Below are positions 34,092 through 41,964 of a DNA stretch of 64,000 nucleotides, in pieces (position 1 is the stretch's first letter; each line of letters opens with the position of its first letter). A program made the position numbers and the translations under genes. Where the stretch lies: NCBI RefSeq assembly GCF_963678835.1, contig NZ_OY787469.1, positions 372,001 through 436,000 on the forward strand. The letters run 5' to 3'. A model generated the notes under the pieces. That model searched no databases, had not been told where the DNA came from, and was given only the letters and a program-made list of their open reading frames with translations. This stretch comes from an uncultured Desulfuromonas sp. (GTDB lineage: Bacteria > Desulfobacterota > Desulfuromonadia > Desulfuromonadales > Desulfuromonadaceae).

Positions 34092-34973
34092 ATGTCTGAT
34101 CAACTGATTCGGGTGTTAAGTCACGACAAACAAATTCGTGCTTCGTTTGCCGTTACCACGGAATTAACCAAAGAGATCTGCCTGTTGCAACAGACCGACC
34201 CTACTGCCAGTGTGGCCCTGGGTCGCCTGACCACAGCGGCGGCTTTGATGGGCTCACTGCTCAAAGGCGACCAACGGCTCGGCCTGACGATTGAGGGCAA
34301 CGGGCCGTTAAAAAAACTGCAGGCGGAAACGGATGCCCACGGCGTTGTCCGGGCGACCATCAAGGTTCCTCAATGCCATCTGCCCCCCGTTGACGGCCAC
34401 TTTGATGTGTCTGGAGCCATCGGCAAAGCCGGTTTTCTTCATGTCACCAAAGATCTCGGTATGAAAGAGCCTTATCAGGGTATGGTGCAATTGGTTACGA
34501 GCGAAATTGGCGAGGATATCGCCCACTATTTCTCTACGTCCGAGCAGACCCCCACGTCCATCGCTCTGGGGGTTCTTCTGGACCGTTCGGCACATATTGC
34601 TGCCAGTGGTGGCTACTTTATCCAGGCCATGCCCGATTGTGATGAAAAGGTTCTCGCATCTCTGGACAGCCATTTGGCCAATCTGCCACCCATTTCCTCG
34701 CTGATCCGCGAGGGCTTATCGCCCATCGAGTTGGCCCAACAGGTTCTTAACGACAGTCATTTCAAACTGCAAGACACCGTTGATCTTGAATTTAAGTGCA
34801 ATTGCAGCCGCCGCCATGTCCTGTCCATGCTCGCCGGTTTTCCCGGCGAGGAGCTGGAGGCCTTGAGTCAACGAGAGGAAGACACCGAGATCACCTGTGA
34901 GTATTGCAAGACAAACTATCGGTTTACACCCGCAGAACTCAGCCATATCGCGCAGGGCAAGAACTCCGCGTAG
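34092..34973 (+). CDS. hslO: redox-regulated chaperone Hsp33
   Basis: 293-aa cytoplasmic holdase activated by oxidation. The N-terminal domain starts LIRVLSHDKQIRASFAVTTEL and has the family's GRLTTAAALMGSLLKGD. The C-terminal zinc switch has the CxC (CNCSRR) and CxxC (CEYC) cysteine pairs intact. It lies 12 bases after cpoB with GAGGAG before the ATG and may share the pal-cpoB transcript. The gap behind it (34974-35267) contains no recognised gene. Confidence 0.97.
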   Translation: MSDQLIRVLSHDKQIRASFAVTTELTKEICLLQQTDPTASVALGRLTTAAALMGSLLKGDQRLGLTIEGNGPLKKLQAETDAHGVVRATIKVPQCHLPPVDGHFDVSGAIGKAGFLHVTKDLGMKEPYQGMVQLVTSEIGEDIAHYFSTSEQTPTSIALGVLLDRSAHIAASGGYFIQAMPDCDEKVLASLDSHLANLPPISSLIREGLSPIELAQQVLNDSHFKLQDTVDLEFKCNCSRRHVLSMLAGFPGEELEALSQREEDTEITCEYCKTNYRFTPAELSHIAQGKNSA

Positions 34974-35267
34974 TAAAAAAATCAAGCCGACTGTTAAGAA
35001 CGTCCTATTCGGGTCTTTTAAATCGCGCAACCCGAAGAACTTGACATCTATATTACATAATAAAATCAACCACTTGAAATACTATCTTAAATTTTAGTTG
35101 TCTGTCTAGGGATACCGAAAGCTTTTTCTCAACGGCCTGTCAAAAATTAAAAGGTGGTTAGAGCAAATACTTGATTTTCCGATCAGAACTGATAGGTTAT
35201 CAACAAATTAAAGTTAGACATCAATTGTTTCCTACAATGTATTTCGTTATACGGACAGGTGGGTGTC

Positions 35268-36131
35268 ATGGCAAAGCGAAAAAAATTTGGTGAAGTGCTT
35301 GTTGATGAAGGCGTTATTGATGAAAAAGTCCTGCAAAGTGCTTTAGCCAGGCAATCGGGAACTGGAAAACGCCTGGGTCAGATACTTGAAGAGCAAAAGG
35401 TTATTTCTGAACGAGACATCGCGCTGGTTCTTGCACGGCAGTTTGGTTTGAAAACCGTCAAAAATATTGCCGATCACAATTTTTCGGAAAAGATTCTCGA
35501 CCTCATCGACAGTGAAAAAGCCCTGCAGAAACTGATTTTTCCTCTGAAAGTCGAAGAGAAAACCCTTTATTTGGCCATGGTCAACCCGTTGGACATGGAA
35601 ACCCTCGACACCCTGTCATTCGGTACCGGTCTGCGGATTGTTCCCTATTTAACCACCCCCCAGGAAATTCATGCTGCCATCAATAAGCACTACATGAAGT
35701 CGATTCAGGTTCCCGCCGAAGGGAAGTGGTGGCGCATTATGCTGGTCGACACGCAACTGCCAACACTGTCAGCGCCGCTCTCGGCGCTCAGTCAGGAGGG
35801 ATTTGACATCATTCAGTGCGGCAATGCCATTGAAGCCGTACCGATAGCGGTTAAAGCCCATCCCCATCTCATCATCACCGAAGCCAATATGCCCAAAATA
35901 AGTGGCGCGGATCTGTTCAATTCGCTGAAAAAAAATCCTCAGACCGCGACGATTCCGGTCATCGCTTTATCGGGGCGGGCAACAGCTAAAGAGGAAGCCC
36001 AACTGCTCGATATGGGCTTTATCGATTTTATCGCCAAACCGGTCAATGCCATCCGCTTGTCTGCCAGGATCAAACGGGTCCTTAAATTACTCTATGAAGA
36101 CCTCAGTGCGCCTCCGGAGCGACGGCGTTAA
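35268..36131 (+). CDS. MshEN-domain protein fused to a degenerate receiver domain
   Basis: 287 aa. Two MshEN/GspE-N motifs at the N-terminus (KKFGEVLVDEGVIDEKVLQ and KRLGQILEEQKVISERDI, about 4-60) match the c-di-GMP-binding repeat of type II secretion and pilus ATPases, but no ATPase follows. A receiver-like domain occupies about 155-275. Its usual phosphoacceptor Asp is Glu (LIITEANMP), and the acidic pair is reduced to one Asp (MLVDTQLP), while the late Lys (FIAKPVN) remains. It is probably a non-phosphorylatable pseudo-receiver. ATG 35268 follows AGGTGG. Its end overlaps the convergent radical SAM gene by 29 bp. Confidence 0.8.
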   Translation: MAKRKKFGEVLVDEGVIDEKVLQSALARQSGTGKRLGQILEEQKVISERDIALVLARQFGLKTVKNIADHNFSEKILDLIDSEKALQKLIFPLKVEEKTLYLAMVNPLDMETLDTLSFGTGLRIVPYLTTPQEIHAAINKHYMKSIQVPAEGKWWRIMLVDTQLPTLSAPLSALSQEGFDIIQCGNAIEAVPIAVKAHPHLIITEANMPKISGADLFNSLKKNPQTATIPVIALSGRATAKEEAQLLDMGFIDFIAKPVNAIRLSARIKRVLKLLYEDLSAPPERRR

Positions 36132-37947
36132 GTAGACCATAGTCAACCGCCTGGTGAAGCCAGTGAAGGTAATCATCCCCATCCACGACGGCATCAAGCT
36201 GCAGCAACGCATCATAGGACGGCAGGTCGACACCCGTAGGAAAATGCCCGGCATCAATGCCTTCGATGGTGACGCATTGAGCCTGATTGTCGCTACGGAA
36301 AAACACCGCCACACTGCCACTCTGTTCGCCGTATTCAGCCTGTTCGACCAGATCCCCATCAATCAGCAGCCAATCATTGATGTTGTAATAAAACCGCTGA
36401 ACCTTTACCTGGTCCGCCCAGCGCCAGGATTGCTGCTCGACTAAAAATTTTCCACTGCGGTCAGAACAGTCCGGCTGCGGCACATCTTCCACGAGCTGGG
36501 CCTGAGCCCAACAAGCATGAAAGCTGATCAGATCATCAATGGCTCCTGTCAGATTTTCATGACCATTGTTCGCCAGCCAGCCACTGAAAAACGCCTTCTG
36601 CCACGCAACCACCTGATCGCTGGCCAATATGTCTTCCGCCAAAACCTCCGTTGTTAGACCACGCGTTGCCAGCAACCAGTGGCCAAACGCCTCAATCATG
36701 GCCACACCGCTTTGGTTGACAGCCTGACATACGTCGAGGAAATAACCCATGGCACGACCGGTGTTATAAAAAACATCGGTCCACACGGCCAGGTCACGAC
36801 AATGCTTCATGGCGTCTTCAGTCATACTGTCGCTGCACAGCAGTCGGTAGGGCGGTTCAGACTCGGCATGGAGTCCGTATTGACTGTGTTGATGATAGAG
36901 CTCAGTGCCGGGTAACACGGCCAACGGAAACAGATCGATATGATTGGGCTGCAGTTGCAGGACAAATTCCAAGCTGTGGCGCATTCCCGCCTCATCGTCG
37001 CCGGGAAGTCCATACATCAGATCAATGCCGTAGGTCACCTCGGCATAATGCAGCAGAGCAATTTTTTCCTGAAACAGTTCGGCATCAAAATGGCGATGAA
37101 CATGGCGAACAACATCGGGGTTAGCCGATTGCAGACCAATCTGTACCGAACAGTGGATTTCCGACAGCAGTTGAGCCAGTTCCTCGTCAATAAACTCGAT
37201 TTTGGCTTCAAGGTGAAAATGAAGATGTGGAGCAACCCGTTTGATCAGACGCAGCAAGTTCTTGCCTCGCTCAGCGGGATAATTAAACGTGGAATCGAGC
37301 ACCCACACCTGGGAGACCCGATGTTTGACAAACAGGGCTAACTCCTGTTCGAGACGGGAAAACGCCATGGTCCGTACGCCATGGTCTCCGCGCGCATCAA
37401 AGCAAAACGAGCAGCGAAACGGACAGCCCCGCGACACTTCCCACAGCACACCTTCACCCGGCACCAGAGAACCATCCAACCATGGCGAAACCTGATGCAA
37501 CAGATCGATCGGTCCGCTATTGCGGTACAACGGCTCCAGCGCATTGTGCCGATCGGCGGCATCAACGATCTGGTGAATCACCTGTTCCCCTTCACCACAC
37601 ACCAGTGTATCGAACAGTCCGGTGTCTGCGAACGTCTGCGGGGCCGCAGTGACTTCCGGTCCACCGGCCACGACAACCAGCTCCGGGCAGCGCTTCCTCA
37701 ATTCGGTAGCCAAAGCGACCATCGCCCGATGGCTCCACACATAGATGCTCAACGCCACCAGCGAGGCCCCGGTACGCATGACCGTGGTCACCATCTGGTT
37801 AAGATCCTGATGGAGAAATAATTCCACCTGGACGGCGCGTTTTTTTATATCATTTGGAAGGGAAGCAGCCACCGAGGCCGATCCGAGAGGCACCGCCTGG
37901 GCGCAAGGCTGCACATGCAGCGTAACAAAAGCTATGGATTCGGACAT
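36103..37947 (-). CDS. B12-binding-domain radical SAM protein
   Basis: 614 aa. The N-terminus (about 1-135) resembles a cobalamin-binding domain (VAGGPEVTAAPQTF, LVCGEGEQVIHQIV). The radical SAM core (about 165-390) has the cluster motif CPFRCSFC and SAM-binding segments YGLPGDDEAG and IDLFPLAVLPGTELY. The C-terminal 200 residues are not recognised. Substrate unknown; relatives modify tetrapyrroles, lipids or peptides. ATG 37947 lies six bases after the coiled-coil gene's stop. A longer reading frame would overlap that gene. The 3' end overlaps the opposing MshEN gene by 29 bp. Confidence 0.85.
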   Translation of the reverse strand: MSESIAFVTLHVQPCAQAVPLGSASVAASLPNDIKKRAVQVELFLHQDLNQMVTTVMRTGASLVALSIYVWSHRAMVALATELRKRCPELVVVAGGPEVTAAPQTFADTGLFDTLVCGEGEQVIHQIVDAADRHNALEPLYRNSGPIDLLHQVSPWLDGSLVPGEGVLWEVSRGCPFRCSFCFDARGDHGVRTMAFSRLEQELALFVKHRVSQVWVLDSTFNYPAERGKNLLRLIKRVAPHLHFHLEAKIEFIDEELAQLLSEIHCSVQIGLQSANPDVVRHVHRHFDAELFQEKIALLHYAEVTYGIDLMYGLPGDDEAGMRHSLEFVLQLQPNHIDLFPLAVLPGTELYHQHSQYGLHAESEPPYRLLCSDSMTEDAMKHCRDLAVWTDVFYNTGRAMGYFLDVCQAVNQSGVAMIEAFGHWLLATRGLTTEVLAEDILASDQVVAWQKAFFSGWLANNGHENLTGAIDDLISFHACWAQAQLVEDVPQPDCSDRSGKFLVEQQSWRWADQVKVQRFYYNINDWLLIDGDLVEQAEYGEQSGSVAVFFRSDNQAQCVTIEGIDAGHFPTGVDLPSYDALLQLDAVVDGDDYLHWLHQAVDYGLLNAVAPEAH

Positions 37948-37952
37948 CGGTT

Positions 37953-38483
37953 TCAACGCTTGAGATTGACGGTAATTTTCGGTTTCCCTTGATCGTTGAC
38001 CACGCGAAAACTGCATTCGACATTACCGTATTTCTGCCGGATACTCTCTTTTTGCTTTGCGATAAACGACTCGAGTTGTTCTTTGGGGGGCACATTGCGC
38101 TGACATTCGCGACAGATTGCCTGGTAATCGTGATAAACGCGATCAATCTCTCGTTGTTGCGGCGCGGAACTGTCCATGCTACTGGTTTTATGGCGATGGT
38201 AGCGACCTTCATCCATTTCCCGCTGAATCCGGTCCCACATATTCTGATAGGAATAAAAACTTCCACTGAGGTTCTGAAAACGATATCGTAGGTCGGTTTG
38301 AATGATGCGGCGTTGATTAAGGCGACGGATTTCGCGCTCAAGGGCTTCACGTTCGCGAATCGGAGCACGCTTTTCAACACCGGCAAAATATTGCTCGTAA
38401 CGGATGCGCAAATCTTTGAGCTTCAGCTCGATCTCCGCCAGATGTTGACTGATTTTTTTCCGATCATCAAGAACTTTGGCCAA
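37953..38483 (-). CDS. coiled-coil protein with MXAN_5187-like C-terminal domain
   Basis: 176 aa, highly charged. A helical N-terminal half (about 1-110) shows EIELKLKDLRIRYEQYFAG and a run of Arg/Gln. The C-terminal part has CRECQRNVP and YGNVECSFRVV and resembles the MXAN_5187 C-terminal family of delta-proteobacteria; this is from memory of the family. Function unknown. The start is taken as TTG 38483 because a strong AAGGAGG lies six bases upstream; no ATG there has a ribosome site. It probably forms an operon with the radical SAM gene, and its promoter must overlap that of divergent glmU. Confidence 0.7.
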   Translation of the reverse strand: MAKVLDDRKKISQHLAEIELKLKDLRIRYEQYFAGVEKRAPIREREALEREIRRLNQRRIIQTDLRYRFQNLSGSFYSYQNMWDRIQREMDEGRYHRHKTSSMDSSAPQQREIDRVYHDYQAICRECQRNVPPKEQLESFIAKQKESIRQKYGNVECSFRVVNDQGKPKITVNLKR

Positions 38484-38586
38484 CGTCAGCCTCCTTAGTT
38501 TTCCCAACCGACTGTGGGGATCACGCTTGACTCCGCCGGTCAATTCGGTTAGAAGAGTTTTAACATATTCTAAGAGGATATTCTAT

Positions 38587-39960
38587 ATGCCTACACAGAA
38601 TCTCGCAGCCGTTATCCTTGCCGCCGGCAAGGGCACACGAATGAAATCCCAACAGCCTAAAGTCCTGCACCAGATTGCCGGTCAGCCCCTTGCCTTGTTT
38701 CCCGTCCAGTGGTGCCAGTCTCTGGGATGTTGCAAAACCGTCATGGTTGTCGGCCATCAGGCTGATCGCGTTAAAGAAACCTTTGCACCGTACCCGGTCG
38801 ACTTTGTTGTTCAGGAACAACAACTGGGCACCGGTCACGCTCTGATGGTCACTGAATCAGCGCTGCAATCGTTCAGTGGCACATTGCTACTATTGTGTGG
38901 CGATGTTCCACTGCTGCGTGAAGAGACATTGAAACAACTCATTGATGCGCACCGGACATCCGAGGCTGCGGTTACCGTATTGACGACCCATATGGAAAAT
39001 CCCTACGGCTACGGTAGAATTATTCGCAACTCAGGTCAAATTGAAAAAATTGTCGAAGAAAAAGATGCGACCAGCGAACAAAAAAGCGTCACTGAGATCA
39101 ATACCGGAATCTATGCCTTTGAAGCACCATTGGTCTACGAATTGTTGCATCGCATCGGTAACGACAATGCCCAGGGGGAATATTATCTGACCGACATCAT
39201 CTCCCTGGCCCAGAGCTCGGGTTTAAAAGCTGCGAGCTGTATCCTCGAAGATCCGCGCGAATGCATGGGCATCAATGACCGGGTGCAACTGGCCGAAGCC
39301 GGAGAAATTTTGCGCCAACGCATCAACCACGAGCATATGGTTAATGGCGTTACCCTGCAAAACCCTGCAGCAACCTATATTGACCATGCCGTTACCATTG
39401 AGGCTGATACGGTGATTGAAGCCAACTGCCATGTGCGCGGTGCCAGTCATATCGGGCCTTTTTGCCATGTGGAAACCGGCAGCGTTATTGACGGCTGTCA
39501 TATTGGCCCGTCAACCCGCATCAAAGCGGGATCTGTTGTTGAGCAGTCGCAGATTGGCGAGCACTGTGCCATTGGCCCCATGGCCCATCTGCGCCCCGGC
39601 ACGATTCTTCACGGCCACAATAAACTGGGTAATTTTGTCGAAACCAAAAAAGCGGTTCTGGGTCCACGCTCGCAAGCCAGTCATCTTACCTATATCGGCG
39701 ATGCGGAACTGGGCAGCGATATCAACCTCGGCTGTGGTACCATCACCTGCAATTACGATGGCGTTAACAAACATAAAACCGTAATTGAAGATGGAGTTTT
39801 CGTCGGCAGCGACTGTCAACTCATTGCACCGGTCACCCTGGGTCGTAACTGCCTGATCGGCGCCGGCTCAACAATTACTAAAGATGTGCCGCCGGATTCT
39901 CTGGCGCTGTCGCGCAGTGAACAAAAAGTGATTAAGGGTTGGCGCAAACGAAAAAAATAG
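38587..39960 (+). CDS. glmU: bifunctional GlcNAc-1-P uridyltransferase / GlcN-1-P acetyltransferase
   Basis: GlmU makes UDP-GlcNAc for peptidoglycan and lipopolysaccharide. 457 aa. The uridyltransferase domain (about 1-230) starts LAAGKGTRMKSQQPKVLH and has QLGTGHA and CGDVPL. The acetyltransferase domain (about 250-457) is a left-handed beta helix of hexapeptide repeats with GNFVETKKAVLG and NYDGVNKHKT. ATG 38587 has AAGAGGA upstream; an in-frame extension to 38476 would run into the divergent gene. glmS follows after a hairpin. Confidence 0.97.
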   Translation: MPTQNLAAVILAAGKGTRMKSQQPKVLHQIAGQPLALFPVQWCQSLGCCKTVMVVGHQADRVKETFAPYPVDFVVQEQQLGTGHALMVTESALQSFSGTLLLLCGDVPLLREETLKQLIDAHRTSEAAVTVLTTHMENPYGYGRIIRNSGQIEKIVEEKDATSEQKSVTEINTGIYAFEAPLVYELLHRIGNDNAQGEYYLTDIISLAQSSGLKAASCILEDPRECMGINDRVQLAEAGEILRQRINHEHMVNGVTLQNPAATYIDHAVTIEADTVIEANCHVRGASHIGPFCHVETGSVIDGCHIGPSTRIKAGSVVEQSQIGEHCAIGPMAHLRPGTILHGHNKLGNFVETKKAVLGPRSQASHLTYIGDAELGSDINLGCGTITCNYDGVNKHKTVIEDGVFVGSDCQLIAPVTLGRNCLIGAGSTITKDVPPDSLALSRSEQKVIKGWRKRKK

Positions 39961-39986
39961 GACATGGCCTGATATATTACGTGTTT

Positions 39987-40028
39987 GATGTGCGTTTTAT
40001 TGTGTCAATAAGACGCACATCTTGTTTT
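39987..40028 (+). terminator. terminator/attenuator between glmU and glmS
   Basis: 16-bp stem (39987-40002 with 40006-40021, one G-U pair), 3-nt loop, then TTGTTTT. It lies 69 bases before the glmS ATG. glmS may have its own promoter or depend on read-through. Confidence 0.8.
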
Positions 40029-40096
40029 CAGCCAGCGTTATGGATTCATCCCGTCAGTGGGATGTGACACTATTTTGTTAAGGAGAATTCCTGTTT

Positions 40097-41926
40097 ATGT
40101 GCGGAATCGTCGGTTATATCGGTCAGAAACCTGCTGTGGAGATTGTTTTAGAGGGTCTGCGTCGCCTTGAATACCGCGGCTACGACTCAGCAGGCATTGC
40201 CACGCTTGATCTCGGTCAACTGAACACCTCGCGAGCTGAAGGAAAACTGACCAACCTGGAGCAGAAACTCAAGGCCACACCGTTGACGGGATCTCTGGGG
40301 ATCGGCCATACCCGCTGGGCCACCCACGGTAAACCATCGGAAGAAAACGCCCATCCTCATCGCTCCGGAGATTTTGTCGTTGTCCACAACGGCATCATTG
40401 AAAACTATTTGGCCCTCAAGCAACGTCTTGTCGACCAGGGTCATGTCTTCAATTCACAAACCGACAGCGAGATTATCGCCCACCTGATTGAGCACCATTA
40501 CCGTGCCAGTCAAGACTTCGAAGCCGCCGTTCGTCACACACTGCATGAACTGCGTGGTGCTTTTGCCATTGCGGTCATCTGCCAGTCTCATCCCGATCAG
40601 CTTATTGCCGCCAAAGCTGGTTCCCCGCTGGTGATCGGCCAGGGTATCGGGGAATATTTTGTCGCCTCTGATATTCCGGCCATGTTGTCTCATACCCGCG
40701 AGATGATTTTTCTCAACGACGGTGAGATGGTTGTGTTCAGTCGTGAGGCCATGACCATCACCACCCTCGACGGCCAGCCGGTGGACAAACAATCGAAAAC
40801 CATCACCTGGAATCCGATGATGGCGGAAAAGGGCGGTTATCGCCATTTTATGCTTAAAGAGATTCATGAACAACCGCGCGCTATCTCCGATACCATTGCC
40901 GGACGCATTAACGAAGATAAGGACAGGGTTCTGCTGCATGATCTCAACCTGACCGATGACCAGCTCGCCCAGTTTGACCGGCTGTATATTGTTGCCTGCG
41001 GCACCTCGTGGCATGCCGGTCTGGTGGGTAAATTTCTCATCGAAAAACTGGCCCGGTTAAGTGTTGAGGTGGATATTGCCAGCGAATTTCGCTACCGCCA
41101 GCCGTTGGTCAATGAGCGTACCCTGACTCTGGTAATCAGCCAGAGTGGTGAGACGGCTGACACCCTGGCCGCATTGCGTGAGTCCCATGAACGCGGCGGT
41201 AAAGTCGTTGCCATTTGTAATGTGGTTGAATCGTCGATTGCCCGGGAAAGTGATGGTGTCATCTATACCCATGCCGGACCGGAGATCGGTGTCGCGTCAA
41301 CCAAAGCATTTACGACTCAGCTTGTGGCGTTATTCCTGCTTGCTTTACACCTGGGGCGTGTCCGTTCAATATTGCCGAGTGAACAACTCCGTAAACAGAT
41401 TCAGGCCCTGTTGACATTGCCCCGCAAACTGGAACAGGCGCTGGAACTCGATGAGCAGATCGAATCAGTCGCTCGCCAGTTTATGCACGCATCCGATTTT
41501 CTGTATCTCGGTCGTGGCAATCAGTATCCTATTGCACTAGAGGGGGCTTTGAAACTCAAGGAGATCTCCTATATTCACGCCGAAGGCTATCCTGCCGGTG
41601 AGATGAAACACGGGCCCATTGCCCTGATCGATGAGAACCTGCCGGTGGTGGTCGTGGTGCCTAAAAATGACACCTATGAAAAAGTGGTATCCAATATGGA
41701 AGAGGTTCGGGCACGGGGAGGGCAGATAATCTCAATCAGTGACTGTGATTCTTCGGATTTGCACAGTGCCTCAGACGCCGTTTTTGCCGTTCCAACGATC
41801 AGTGATGATCTGATGCCGGTGATCACCTCGGTTCCCTTACAACTGCTCTCGTATCACATCGCTGTGTTTAAAGGCACGGATGTGGATCAACCACGAAATC
41901 TGGCCAAAAGTGTCACCGTGGAATAA
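40097..41926 (+). CDS. glmS: glutamine-fructose-6-phosphate aminotransferase (isomerizing)
   Basis: GlmS forms glucosamine-6-phosphate from fructose-6-phosphate and glutamine. 609 aa. After Met removal Cys2 (MCGIVGYIG) is the glutaminase nucleophile; RWATHGKP and HNGIIENY belong to the same domain. Two SIS sugar-isomerase domains follow (about 285-430 and 455-595: [37 protein letters not shown]). It ends in the conserved KSVTVE. AAGGAG lies upstream. No glmS ribozyme was recognised in the short leader. Confidence 0.98.
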   Translation: MCGIVGYIGQKPAVEIVLEGLRRLEYRGYDSAGIATLDLGQLNTSRAEGKLTNLEQKLKATPLTGSLGIGHTRWATHGKPSEENAHPHRSGDFVVVHNGIIENYLALKQRLVDQGHVFNSQTDSEIIAHLIEHHYRASQDFEAAVRHTLHELRGAFAIAVICQSHPDQLIAAKAGSPLVIGQGIGEYFVASDIPAMLSHTREMIFLNDGEMVVFSREAMTITTLDGQPVDKQSKTITWNPMMAEKGGYRHFMLKEIHEQPRAISDTIAGRINEDKDRVLLHDLNLTDDQLAQFDRLYIVACGTSWHAGLVGKFLIEKLARLSVEVDIASEFRYRQPLVNERTLTLVISQSGETADTLAALRESHERGGKVVAICNVVESSIARESDGVIYTHAGPEIGVASTKAFTTQLVALFLLALHLGRVRSILPSEQLRKQIQALLTLPRKLEQALELDEQIESVARQFMHASDFLYLGRGNQYPIALEGALKLKEISYIHAEGYPAGEMKHGPIALIDENLPVVVVVPKNDTYEKVVSNMEEVRARGGQIISISDCDSSDLHSASDAVFAVPTISDDLMPVITSVPLQLLSYHIAVFKGTDVDQPRNLAKSVTVE

Positions 41927-41933
41927 CCAAGGG

Positions 41934-41958
41934 GCCGGATGATTCATCCGGCTTTTTT
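41934..41958 (+). terminator. terminator hairpin just before the penicillin-binding protein gene
   Basis: 8-bp GC-rich stem (41934-41941 with 41945-41952), 3-nt loop and six T residues. It ends only six bases before the next ATG, so it occupies the place of that gene's leader and ribosome site. Confidence 0.85.
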
Positions 41959-41964
41959 ATTAAG

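Noticed and set aside
35035-35065. TTGACA followed by TAAAAT as a promoter of the MshEN gene
   Set aside because: Spacer of about 14 bp is too short, and the distance to the gene is about 200 bp.
39961-40096. glmS ribozyme or sugar-sensing leader before glmS
   Set aside because: The leader is short and contains only a terminator-type hairpin; no ribozyme core was recognised.
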